This document shows, in pieces, positions 32,661-40,681 of a DNA stretch of 64,000 nt (the first letter of the stretch is position 1; each line of letters opens with the position of its first letter). The position numbers and the translations under genes are program-made. Location of the stretch: positions 620,001 through 684,000 of the forward strand of contig JACKNK010000002.1 of NCBI GenBank assembly GCA_024234955.1. The letters run 5' to 3'. Under the pieces are notes generated by a model that was not told the DNA's origin, did not search any database, and worked only from the letters and a program-made list of their open reading frames with translations. The DNA comes from Gammaproteobacteria bacterium (lineage in GTDB: Bacteria; Pseudomonadota; Gammaproteobacteria; JACKNK01).

Positions 32661-33646
32661 GCCGCCAGCGCCTCCTGCGCGTTACTGCTGAACAAGGATT
32701 CAATCAGCGCGATCTGGGTGGTGCCATCGACGGCCCGATTGATCTGCTGACGCTGCGTGTTGCTGACGGCGAACGGCAGCGCATCGAGGTACCAGCCGAT
32801 GTGTTTGCGCGCAATGCGCACGCCGTGGGCGTCGCCATAAAAGGCATGCATGGCGACCAGATGATCGCGAATCAGGGTATGAATCGTGTCGAGCGCGGGA
32901 TCGGCGATGTCCCGGCCCGCGAGTCGGGCGGCAATCTGGCCGAGCAACCAGGGACGGCCGCGTGCGGCGCGTCCGACCATGACCGCATCCGCGCCGGTTT
33001 CGGCGAGCACGGCGCGCGCCTTGTCGGCGGAATCGATGTCGCCATTGGCGATCACCGGGATCGATATGCCGGCTTTGACTTCGGCGATGGTCCGGTATTC
33101 GGCGTGGCCGGTGAAGCGGTCATCCCGGGTGCGGCCATGCAGGGTCAGGGCCTGAATGCCGGACGCTTCGGCCAGTTTCGCAATGCGCAGCGCGTTGCGG
33201 GATTCCGCATCCCAACCGGTACGGGTCTTGAGCGTGACCGGGACGGCGACGGCGTTGACCACGGCTTCCAGGATGTCCGCAACCAGGGCTTCGTCGCGCA
33301 GCAGGGCGGAGCCGGAGGCGACATTGCAGACCTTCTTCGCCGGGCAGCCCATGTTGATGTCGATGATGTCGGCGCCGTTGTCCACGTTGAAACGGGCCGT
33401 GTCGGCGAGTTGCGCCGGGTCGGCGCCAACGATCTGTACGATACGTGGACCGTCGCTGCCGTCGCCGTGCTGCAGGCGCAACTGGGTCTTGCGGCTGGCG
33501 CGCAGGTCCGGGCGGGAAGTCACCATCTCGGACACGGTCCAGCCCGCTCCGAGTTGTCGGCACAGGCTCCGGAAAGGCAGATCGGAGATGCCAGCCATCG
33601 GCGCGAGGGCTATGTTGTTATCGAATTCGTATGGCCCGATTCGCAT
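32657..33646 (-). CDS. dusB: tRNA-dihydrouridine synthase B
   Basis: 329 residues (E. coli 321). A flavoenzyme that reduces uridines in the tRNA D-loop. A TIM barrel starts with NIALAPMAGISDLPFR, and the catalytic cysteine is probably C101 in INMGCPAKKVCN, with QIVGADP and LHGRTR as FMN-site segments. The gene is the first of the dusB-fis pair; in E. coli the dusB promoter controls fis. The 290-base region upstream carries two inverted repeats. Confidence 0.97.
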   Translation of the reverse strand: MRIGPYEFDNNIALAPMAGISDLPFRSLCRQLGAGWTVSEMVTSRPDLRASRKTQLRLQHGDGSDGPRIVQIVGADPAQLADTARFNVDNGADIIDINMGCPAKKVCNVASGSALLRDEALVADILEAVVNAVAVPVTLKTRTGWDAESRNALRIAKLAEASGIQALTLHGRTRDDRFTGHAEYRTIAEVKAGISIPVIANGDIDSADKARAVLAETGADAVMVGRAARGRPWLLGQIAARLAGRDIADPALDTIHTLIRDHLVAMHAFYGDAHGVRIARKHIGWYLDALPFAVSNTQRQQINRAVDGTTQIALIESLFSSNAQEALAA

Positions 33647-33687
33647 GATCGCCCGGTTCAGTATTGGGTAACTGGGGGCTGATCAGA

Positions 33688-33713
33688 ATACCTTTTGCGA
33701 ATAAGGTATTCCA
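33688..33713. repeat. Perfect 9-bp inverted repeat upstream of dusB-fis
   Basis: GAATACCTT (33688-33696), eight bases, AAGGTATTC (33705-33713). It lies 42 bases before the dusB ATG on the minus-strand leader, in unusually AT-rich sequence. It could be a leader hairpin or an operator. Confidence 0.6.
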
Positions 33714-33737
33714 AACGGTTTTTCGCACGGTTTGGTG
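33713..33737. repeat. Second inverted repeat upstream of dusB-fis
   Basis: CCAAAC (33713-33718), thirteen bases, GTTTGG (33732-33737). It abuts the previous repeat. Together with AT-rich DNA to about 33795, it marks the probable regulatory region of dusB-fis. No gene is seen in 33647-33936. Confidence 0.45.
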
Positions 33738-33866
33738 ATCCAGGTCGTGGTGTATGTCTATTTGTGATCGCCAATCGTTAAAAATTGTTTCTTCTCGGCG
33801 CGGTTCTCTCCACGAGCGGTCGGTTGGCGTGGCGTTGGCCGCGAAGTGTCTTTAGATCGAAGCCCT

Positions 33867-33886
33867 TCGCGGCTGCAGCCGGTCCT
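33867..33886. repeat. Degenerate REP-type half-site
   Basis: TCGCGGCTGCAGCCGGTCCT matches the right arm of the REP pairs at 17060 and 18109 with about three changes. A weak left-arm remnant (GGCCGCGAAG near 33838) precedes it. It is probably a decayed copy. Confidence 0.5.
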
Positions 33887-33936
33887 GTCGGGCAGATATG
33901 GCGAGACGGGGGCGGATCGCGGGCGCCGGACAAGGC

Positions 33937-34821
33937 TCAACGGTTCGGCGTCTTGCGTTGTCCGTCCAGGCGCAGCCAGCCGTCCTGCGCCGTTGCCGGG
34001 TGCATCACAAAGTCGGGTTGATACGCAGCTTTGACCTGACCTCCCTGCGCGTCGAGGATGCCGGAAAGGGTGAGCAGACCGCCGGGGCGAACTCGGCGCG
34101 CGAATGTGGGGACGAGCGACATCAGCGGGGCGGCGAGAATGTTGGCGACCAGGATGTCGGCGCTTTCACTGGGGCAGTCGTCGGGAAGAGAGGTCTCGAG
34201 TCGATCGGCGACACCATTGTCGCGGGCATTGTCGGCGGTGGCGATCAGCGCCTGCGGGTCGTTATCGACCGCGATTACCCGGGCAGCGCCCAGCAACAGC
34301 GCAGCAATGGCGAGGATCCCGGAGCCGCAACCGTAATCGATCACGGTCTTGCCTTTGAGATCGGTGGCATCCAGCCAGCGCAGGCACAGGGCGGTGGTGG
34401 GGTGCGTGCCGGTGCCGAATGCCAGACCGGGGTCGAGACGCAAATTGATGGCCGCCGGGTCGGGAGGAGTCATGTCGCGGGGCACGACATAAAGCCGTTC
34501 GCCAAACCGCATAGGACGGTAGTCGTCCATCCAGGCACGGACCCAGTCGCGATCTTCCAGCGGTTGCAGCCGCCACGCCGGGAGTTGGCCGAGACGTGCG
34601 CTGAGTCCGAGCAGCAGGGCATCGACATCGACATCCGATTCGAACAGCCCGATCACCTCGGTCTGATCCCAGACCTTCGATGCGCCGGGCGGCGGCTCGA
34701 AGATCGGCTGGTCGGCCGCATCGCGCAGGGTGATGGCCGCAGCCCCGGCGAGATCAAGGGCGTCGGATAGGGTGTCGGCATCGGTCGGCGTTGCAGACAG
34801 CGTGAGTTCCAGCCAGGGCAT
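33937..34821 (-). CDS. prmA: Ribosomal protein L11 methyltransferase
   Basis: 294 residues from ATG 34821, which begins MPWLELTLSA as in the family; the frame extends upstream without a good start. It trimethylates ribosomal protein L11 using SAM. The N-terminal L11-binding domain (about 1-120) precedes a Rossmann methyltransferase with the SAM loop VIDYGCGSGILAIAA, the acidic VIAVDNDPQAL strand and the catalytic-region motif LVANILAAPL. It is divergent from the ABC transporter genes. Confidence 0.97.
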   Translation of the reverse strand: MPWLELTLSATPTDADTLSDALDLAGAAAITLRDAADQPIFEPPPGASKVWDQTEVIGLFESDVDVDALLLGLSARLGQLPAWRLQPLEDRDWVRAWMDDYRPMRFGERLYVVPRDMTPPDPAAINLRLDPGLAFGTGTHPTTALCLRWLDATDLKGKTVIDYGCGSGILAIAALLLGAARVIAVDNDPQALIATADNARDNGVADRLETSLPDDCPSESADILVANILAAPLMSLVPTFARRVRPGGLLTLSGILDAQGGQVKAAYQPDFVMHPATAQDGWLRLDGQRKTPNR

Positions 34822-34939
34822 TTTCAGGGTCTCGGGTGGGGGCGCGGAAGTGGGAAGCCGCGACGCTATCACAGCATGGCAGCGGAACCTTGTTGAACGC
34901 ATTTCGTCCAAGCCGACAAACGCCTAACATCGCGCTTCC

Positions 34940-35908
34940 ATGAACCTTTCCACGCATCGCGCAGAACCCATCGCCAAAGCGCTGCCCTTGATCGAGGTCG
35001 AGGGCCTGGGCCGCTATTTCGGGGCCTTGTCGGCAGTGCGGGATGTGTCCTTCACACTGAATCGCGGCGACATCCTTGGCTTCCTCGGACCGAACGGCGC
35101 CGGCAAATCGACCACCATGCAGATGCTCACCGGCAATCTGGCGCCAAGCGCCGGTCGAGTACGGGTTGCCGGGATCGATCTGCGTCGTCACCCCAAGGCC
35201 GCGAAAGCGCATATCGGCTATCTCCCGGAGGTGCCGCCGCTGTATCGCGACGCGGGAGTCGATGAATTTCTGCGTTTCTGTGCAGGCTTGCATGGTCTGC
35301 GCGGCAAGGCCGTCGTTAGTGCCGTGGATCGCGCCAAACAGCGTTGCGGGCTGGAGAAGGTCGGTCGGCGTCTGATCGGCAATCTGTCCAAGGGGTTTCA
35401 GCAGCGGGTCGGGATCGCGCAGGCCATCGTGCATGAACCGGAGGTGGTGATCCTCGATGAGCCCACGGTCGGGCTGGACCCGATCCAGATCATCGAGATT
35501 CGCGCCCTGATCGCCGAGCTGGGACGAGCGCATGGGGTCATCGTTTCCACCCATATCCTTCCCGAGGTGCAGGCGCTATGTAACCGGGTGCAGATCATCC
35601 GGCGTGGGGAACTGGTGTTCAGCGCACACACCGACGACCTGGTGGCAACCCGTGAATCCCGTCTGCGGGTACGTTTCGTCCAGCCCGGAAACGGTGACGC
35701 GCTCGCTGCATTGCCGGGTGTGCTTGATGTGAAAGCGGAAGGAGATCGCTGGGTGTTGCGCATAGACGGCAACGCCGGGGAGGTCGCCGAAGCGGTTGCG
35801 GTGCTGGCGCAGGAGGGCGGCTGGGGGCTGCGTGAACTGACCCCGGAATGGGTGACGCTGGAGCAGTTGTTTGTCGATCTGACCGTGCATGAGGCACCGC
35901 CGACATGA
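34940..35908 (+). CDS. ABC transporter ATP-binding protein (GldA-like)
   Basis: 322 residues. The Walker A is GPNGAGKST from residue 50, the signature is LSKGFQQRVGIAQA (the LSKG variant common in the GldA/CcmA-type exporters), Walker B is VVILDEP, the D-loop is TVGLDP and the H-loop His is in VSTHILPE. The C-terminal 80 residues form a DUF4162-like accessory domain. With the next three genes it forms an exporter cluster like gldA-gldF-gldG with a DUF4340 protein. The cargo is unknown. Its stop overlaps the permease start by 4 bases. Confidence 0.93.
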   Translation: MNLSTHRAEPIAKALPLIEVEGLGRYFGALSAVRDVSFTLNRGDILGFLGPNGAGKSTTMQMLTGNLAPSAGRVRVAGIDLRRHPKAAKAHIGYLPEVPPLYRDAGVDEFLRFCAGLHGLRGKAVVSAVDRAKQRCGLEKVGRRLIGNLSKGFQQRVGIAQAIVHEPEVVILDEPTVGLDPIQIIEIRALIAELGRAHGVIVSTHILPEVQALCNRVQIIRRGELVFSAHTDDLVATRESRLRVRFVQPGNGDALAALPGVLDVKAEGDRWVLRIDGNAGEVAEAVAVLAQEGGWGLRELTPEWVTLEQLFVDLTVHEAPPT

Positions 35909-36681
35909 ATGCGATCGGACTCATCGCCGGACGCGAACTGCGCGCCTTGTTCCTGTCCCCGCTGGCCTGGGTGATCCTGGCCGTGGCCTCGTTCCTGATC
36001 GGCTGGTTGTTCCTCGCCCAGCTCGATATTTACCTGCAGTTGCAGCCGCGACTGGCGGGCATGGAAGGCGCCCCCGGGGTGACCGACCTGGTGGTCGCGC
36101 CGGCCTTCGGTGCGGCGGCAGTGGTCCTGTTGCTGATCGCGCCGCTGGTGACCATGCGGACCCTCAGTGAGGAACGTCGCAGCGGCACCCTGGTGCTGTT
36201 GCGCAGTGCACCGATCTCCAGCACGCAGATCGTGCTTGGCAAGTATCTCGGTCTGCTCGGCTTCTTCAGCGTATTGCTGGCGCTGGTGGCGATGCTGCCT
36301 TTGTCGCTGCTGTTCGCGGGCTCGCTGGATATGGGTAAGCTCGCGGCCGGTCTGATGGGGTTGTGGTTGTTGTCGGCCATGTTTGTCGCCGCTGGACTGT
36401 TTGTGTCCTCGCTTACCGAGCATCCCGGGGTGGCCGCGATTGGCGGTTTCGGTCTGCTGTTGTTGCTGTGGGTCATCGATCTGGCGGCCACCAAAGGCGA
36501 GGGCGGGGTGCTCGCTTATCTTTCGATGCTGACCCACGTCCAGAATTTCCTGCAGGGCATCCTCGACAGCGTCGATCTGATCTATTTCGGGCTCGGTATC
36601 CTGCTGTTCCTGGGTCTGGCGGTGCATCGCCTGGAGGCACAGCGTTTGGGGCCGATGTCGTGGGGGAGAGAAGATGCGTAG
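35905..36681 (+). CDS. ABC-2 type permease (GldF-like)
   Basis: 258 residues, six hydrophobic helices typical of ABC-2 permeases. It begins MNAIGLIAGRELRALFLSP with the first helix at about 19-40. The cytoplasmic coupling segment TMRTLSEERRSGTLVLLRSAPIS is the conserved CDEL-type region of the family. It overlaps both neighbours (ATGA at each end), so it is cotranscribed with the ATPase and the GldG-like gene. Confidence 0.92.
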   Translation: MNAIGLIAGRELRALFLSPLAWVILAVASFLIGWLFLAQLDIYLQLQPRLAGMEGAPGVTDLVVAPAFGAAAVVLLLIAPLVTMRTLSEERRSGTLVLLRSAPISSTQIVLGKYLGLLGFFSVLLALVAMLPLSLLFAGSLDMGKLAAGLMGLWLLSAMFVAAGLFVSSLTEHPGVAAIGGFGLLLLLWVIDLAATKGEGGVLAYLSMLTHVQNFLQGILDSVDLIYFGLGILLFLGLAVHRLEAQRLGPMSWGREDA

Positions 36682-38002
36682 CCAGCGTCTCGCCAATCTG
36701 GCCTTCACGGTGTTGTTCGTGTTGGCGGTTGTCCTGGCCGGCTGGTTGAGCAGCCGCCACAGTCATCAATTCGACTGGACGTCTGGGGCGCGTAACACCC
36801 TTTCCGAAGCAAGTACCGCGATCCTTGCCCAACTGAACGCGCCGCTCGAAATCGTCGCCTTCGCTCGTGAAGACGAACTGGTTCGGGCGCGGGTGCAGCG
36901 CATGGTGGATCGTTATCTGCGCGGCTCGGCGCATATCGGTTTGCGGTTCGTGAACCCCGATACCGCGCCGGAACAGGTCCGCGAGCAGGGCATTACCGTC
37001 GATGGCGAACTGCTGATTCGTTACGCCGGGCGCAGCGAGAAAGTCGCCGATCTCTCCGAGCAATCGATCAGCAATGCCTTGCTGCGGCTAAGCCGGGGCG
37101 GGGAACGACGGGTCCTGTTCCTGAGTGGACACGGCGAACGCGCGCCTGAGGGTGAGGCCAATTTCGATTGGCGCGATTTCAGTGCGGCGATGGCCAAGCG
37201 GGGCTTGACTGCGGCTGCACTGAATCTGGCTGTCGCCAATTCGGTTCCCGATAACGCTGCGGTGCTCGTGGTCGCCGATCCGCGTACCGATTTGTTGGCC
37301 GGTGAGCGTCAGGCGCTCGCCGACTGGATCGCTAAAGGCGGCAGTCTGTTATGGCTGGCCGAACCGCGCCGCCCACTGCCTGAGGATATGGCGGCCTTGC
37401 TTGGCGTGCAGACTCAGCCGGGGACGGTCGTGGACGCGAATACCAGCGCCCTGGGTATTCGCGACCCCAGCTTTGCCCTGGTCGCGGAATACGACGCCGC
37501 CAATCCGGTTACCCGAGACTTCAAGGTCTTGACCGTCTACCCGCAGGCCGCGCCGGTTGATCGCATCGATGGGGCGGTCAGCGACTGGCAGGTTCAACCC
37601 CTGCTGCAAACCCTGCCGCGTTCCTGGGCCGAGACCGGCCCGCTCAGGGACAAGATCGGATACGACGCAGATACCGAACGCGCCGGGCCATTGCCGATCG
37701 GCTTGACCTTGACCCGGCGCATCGGCGATCGCGAACAACGTGTCGCGGTGATCGGCGATGCGGATTTCCTCGCCAACAGCTATCTCGGTAACGCGGGCAA
37801 TCTGGATCTCGGCCTGGCCTTGTTCAACTGGCTTGCACACGACGACCGTCTGGTCGCAATTCCCGCCAAGACCGCGCCGGATGTGGACATGGCATTTACC
37901 CCGGCACTGTCCGCCGTGATCGGTTTCGGGGTGCTTCTGGGCCTGCCGCTGAGCCTGCTGGCAGTCGGTGCCTGGGTCTGGTGGCGGCGGCGTCGACGGT
38001 GA
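36674..38002 (+). CDS. GldG-like ABC auxiliary protein
   Basis: 442 residues with one membrane helix at each end: LANLAFTVLFVLAVVLAGWL near the N-terminus and AVIGFGVLLGLPLSLLAVGAWVWW near the C-terminus, followed by RRRRR. The large periplasmic middle part has the GldG pattern (TLSEASTAILAQLNAPLEIV, LSRGGERRVLFLSGHGER, DWIAKGGSLLWLAEPRRPLP). GldG proteins accompany GldA/F-type exporters in gliding bacteria, but homologues are widespread in non-gliding proteobacteria. The function is uncertain. Confidence 0.87.
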   Translation: MRSQRLANLAFTVLFVLAVVLAGWLSSRHSHQFDWTSGARNTLSEASTAILAQLNAPLEIVAFAREDELVRARVQRMVDRYLRGSAHIGLRFVNPDTAPEQVREQGITVDGELLIRYAGRSEKVADLSEQSISNALLRLSRGGERRVLFLSGHGERAPEGEANFDWRDFSAAMAKRGLTAAALNLAVANSVPDNAAVLVVADPRTDLLAGERQALADWIAKGGSLLWLAEPRRPLPEDMAALLGVQTQPGTVVDANTSALGIRDPSFALVAEYDAANPVTRDFKVLTVYPQAAPVDRIDGAVSDWQVQPLLQTLPRSWAETGPLRDKIGYDADTERAGPLPIGLTLTRRIGDREQRVAVIGDADFLANSYLGNAGNLDLGLALFNWLAHDDRLVAIPAKTAPDVDMAFTPALSAVIGFGVLLGLPLSLLAVGAWVWWRRRRR

Positions 38003-38853
38003 ATGGGTTTCGTCTCAATCTGTTGTTGCTTGCCGTGGTGCTGACCCTTGGCAGTCTGTTGTGGCTCGATCATCGCCCGCCCCCGGAGACGATCCAGCGT
38101 CTGACGCCATTGCAGGCAGAGGCAGTGCGAAGCCTGCGTATCGAACGCCAGGCACAGGAGGCGGTGGTGCTCGAGCGTAATGAGACCGGCTGGCACATGC
38201 GGTATCCCTGGTCGGTGCGCGCCGATGCCGAACGGGTCCGGCGCCTGCTCGGACTTCTTTCCCAGCGCAGCGATGTCACGTATCCATTGGCCGATGTTGA
38301 TCCCGCCAGGTTGGGTCTCATGCCGCCTCGCGCCACCTTGGTCGTTGATGGCATGCCCATCGGATTCGGTGATAGCGAGCCCTTGAACCGACGCCGCTAC
38401 GTGCGCGTCGATGATCGCGTCCATCTCCTCGAAGACCGTTACTTCTATCAACTCAACAGCCGCGCCGCCGATTTCGTCAGCCCGAATCCGCTGCCATCCG
38501 ATTCCCGCATCGAAATGCTGCGATTGCCGAATCTGACCCTGACTCGGGGCGCGGATGGCTGGCAGGTTGAGCCGGCGATGGATCCGGAAACCCATTCTGC
38601 CGACGCACCGCAAATGCTGGTCGATGCCTGGCAAATGGCGAGCGCTGCGGGCGTCAAGGCGGCGCAGAGCGGAGATTCGGACGAATCGATTGAAATCCGC
38701 TTGCGTGGGATGGCCGAACCACGGCGTTTCTCTCTGCGCCGGGATGCGGAAGGGTTTGACTTGATTGATGTTGGCCTGGGCTTGGTATGGCGTTTCGGGA
38801 AATTCGCGGCAGACGGTCTCCTCAAACTGCGTGAGATCGCATCAGATGCCTGA
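37999..38853 (+). CDS. DUF4340 domain protein of the GldG-like cluster
   Basis: 284 residues. The GTG at 37999 makes a GTGA overlap with the previous stop; an in-frame GTG at 37981 would add six residues. A single N-terminal membrane anchor (LLLLAVVLTLGSLLWLDHRP) is followed by a beta-rich extracytoplasmic domain typical of DUF4340 (RLLGLLSQRSDVTYPLADV, RRYVRVDDRVHLLEDRYFYQ). DUF4340 genes regularly follow GldG-like genes. It overlaps mutM by 8 bases. Confidence 0.83.
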   Translation: MNGFRLNLLLLAVVLTLGSLLWLDHRPPPETIQRLTPLQAEAVRSLRIERQAQEAVVLERNETGWHMRYPWSVRADAERVRRLLGLLSQRSDVTYPLADVDPARLGLMPPRATLVVDGMPIGFGDSEPLNRRRYVRVDDRVHLLEDRYFYQLNSRAADFVSPNPLPSDSRIEMLRLPNLTLTRGADGWQVEPAMDPETHSADAPQMLVDAWQMASAAGVKAAQSGDSDESIEIRLRGMAEPRRFSLRRDAEGFDLIDVGLGLVWRFGKFAADGLLKLREIASDA

Positions 38854-39661
38854 GTTACCTGAGGTCGAGACCACCCGCCGGGGCATTGAGCCTCATTTGC
38901 TGTCTCGCCGCGTCGAACGTGTTGTCGTGCGCGATGCACGGCTGCGTTGGCCGGTGCCGGAGGATCTGCCCGAACGGGTCGCAGGAGCTTGCATCGATGC
39001 GGTCGAGCGGCGCGGCAAATACCTGCTCCTGCGTTCCGAGCGCGGCGCGATGATCGTTCACCTCGGCATGTCCGGCAGTTTGAGGGTGTTGCCGGCGGAG
39101 ACCCCGCCCGCAAAACATGACCATATCGATTGGGTACTAGACGACGGTCGCTGCCTGCGACTCCGTGATCCGCGTCGTTTCGGTTGTGTGCTCTGGGGCG
39201 GGGATGATCCGTTCGCGCATCCCCTGCTCGCCAGTCTCGGCCCGGAGCCACACAGCGCCTCTTTCGACGGCGATTATCTGTTCGAGTTGTCACGCGGCCG
39301 CAAGGTGAATGTCAAGGCCTTCATCATGAACAGCCACGTTGTGGTCGGCGTCGGCAATATCTATGCAAACGAATCCCTGTTCCGTGCCGGTATTCATCCC
39401 GGGCGCGCTGCCGGTCGAATCAGTCGCGAACGTTATCGAACCCTGGCGACGGCGATCTGCGGCATTCTGGCGGACGCCATTGCGCAAGGCGGGACGACAT
39501 TGCGTGACTTCACCCACAGCGATGGCAAGCCGGGGTATTTCAGTCAGCAGCTTCAGGTGTACGGACGAGCGGGGCAGCCTTGCCTGACGTGTTCCGCCGC
39601 GCTGCGGCAATTACCGGGTGAAGCCCGTGCCACGGTGTATTGCGCACACTGTCAACATTGA
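38846..39661 (+). CDS. mutM: Formamidopyrimidine-DNA glycosylase (MutM/Fpg)
   Basis: 271 residues. It excises 8-oxoguanine and FaPy lesions and cuts the abasic site. The essential N-terminus PELPEVETTRRG is exact (catalytic Pro2 and Glu3), with K58 in RRGKYLL. The intercalation and helix-two-turn-helix regions are present. The C-terminal zinc finger is complete: CxxC pairs in PCLTCS and YCAHCQ. The start is fixed by the requirement for Met-Pro-Glu. It overlaps the DUF4340 gene by 8 bases. Confidence 0.98.
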   Translation: MPELPEVETTRRGIEPHLLSRRVERVVVRDARLRWPVPEDLPERVAGACIDAVERRGKYLLLRSERGAMIVHLGMSGSLRVLPAETPPAKHDHIDWVLDDGRCLRLRDPRRFGCVLWGGDDPFAHPLLASLGPEPHSASFDGDYLFELSRGRKVNVKAFIMNSHVVVGVGNIYANESLFRAGIHPGRAAGRISRERYRTLATAICGILADAIAQGGTTLRDFTHSDGKPGYFSQQLQVYGRAGQPCLTCSAALRQLPGEARATVYCAHCQH

Positions 39662-39731
39662 CCTCGATGCGCCGCCGGTGGAACGGGATTGTCGTCAGGA
39701 ATGCCCCTGTGATCTACGTCCGGCGCTGTCC

Positions 39732-39760
39732 TTGACACCCTGAGAATGCCCATGTAGCTT
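39732..39760 (+). promoter_or_regulatory. Candidate sigma-70 promoter of the LysM lipoprotein gene
   Basis: A perfect -35 hexamer TTGACA (39732-39737), 17-bp spacer, and a weak -10 TAGCTT (39755-39760). A better -10 candidate (GATAAT at 39766-39771) lies at unsuitable spacing. No other promoter-like sequence is seen in the 139-base gap. Confidence 0.35.
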
Positions 39761-39800
39761 CATTCGATAATGGCTTCAAAACTTGGTGTAAACCGCTGAT

Positions 39801-40607
39801 ATGCGTGAATTTCCTTGGCCTTTCGTGAGTGCGTGGCGGAGACCGTTCGCGGTCGCTCGTGGGGCGATAATCGCTTTGCTTATCAGTATCTTAATGGGGG
39901 TTGTCGGGTTGTCCGGGTGTGCCAGCCAGGACGTGCAGCCCACCGACATCGATGCAGCGCAGGAAGAACGGCTGCGCAATGCGGCGAGCTCGGCGCTCGA
40001 GTTTGCGCATCAGGTTTTGAAGGATGCGCAGTCCAGTGGCTGGGATGCCGGCAACGTTGCGCCGCTCTTGAAGCGGGCCGAGGATGCGTTTGCCAAGGGG
40101 CAATACGAAACGGCGACACGATTGGCTGAGCAGGTGCAGCAATTTGCCTTGGCGGGTGTCAGTCAGCTGTATCTTCGGCAGGCGCGCGATTTTGCCGACA
40201 AGGTGCGCGGGCTGTCCCATCTTTCACCGGAGCATCAGGCCACGCTTGCCGAGATCGACCGGGCGATTGCGGCGGGCGACGGCAAGCGCGCGCTCGAGTT
40301 GGGACGCCAGTTGCACGGTGCCCTGAAAGCGGCGCACATCCAATACGATGTGGTGAGTGGGGACAGCTTGTGGGGGATTTCCGGCAAACCGCAGATCTAC
40401 GCCGATCCCTACCAGTGGCCGCTGATTTACAAGGCCAATCGCGATCAGATCAAGGACGCCGATCTGATATATCCGGGGCAGAAATTCGACATCGAACAAC
40501 ATCCCGAGCAGGGGGCTGTCGATGCGGCTGTCGAACACGCGCGTCAGCGCGGGGCCTGGTCTGTCGGTACTCAGGAAGCCAGCGACAAGGCGTTTCTCGC
40601 GCAATAA
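39801..40607 (+). CDS. LysM-domain lipoprotein
   Basis: 268 residues. A basic, long signal peptide ends in lipobox LSGC (Cys40, Ala at +2). The middle (about 50-185) is Ala/Gln-rich and helical, probably coiled coil. The C-terminus has a LysM-like domain (YDVVSGDSLWGISGKPQIYA, YKANRDQIKDADLIYPGQKF). This architecture is common in gammaproteobacteria, where it is predicted to link the outer membrane to peptidoglycan. The start lacks a clear Shine-Dalgarno. Confidence 0.87.
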   Translation: MREFPWPFVSAWRRPFAVARGAIIALLISILMGVVGLSGCASQDVQPTDIDAAQEERLRNAASSALEFAHQVLKDAQSSGWDAGNVAPLLKRAEDAFAKGQYETATRLAEQVQQFALAGVSQLYLRQARDFADKVRGLSHLSPEHQATLAEIDRAIAAGDGKRALELGRQLHGALKAAHIQYDVVSGDSLWGISGKPQIYADPYQWPLIYKANRDQIKDADLIYPGQKFDIEQHPEQGAVDAAVEHARQRGAWSVGTQEASDKAFLAQ

Positions 40608-40681
40608 GTGCGCTCGATTGTGCCACTGGGCGACGCGAACTGATCGCCCGTTTTTGTCTTGATTGAAAGCCAGGGTTGCAT

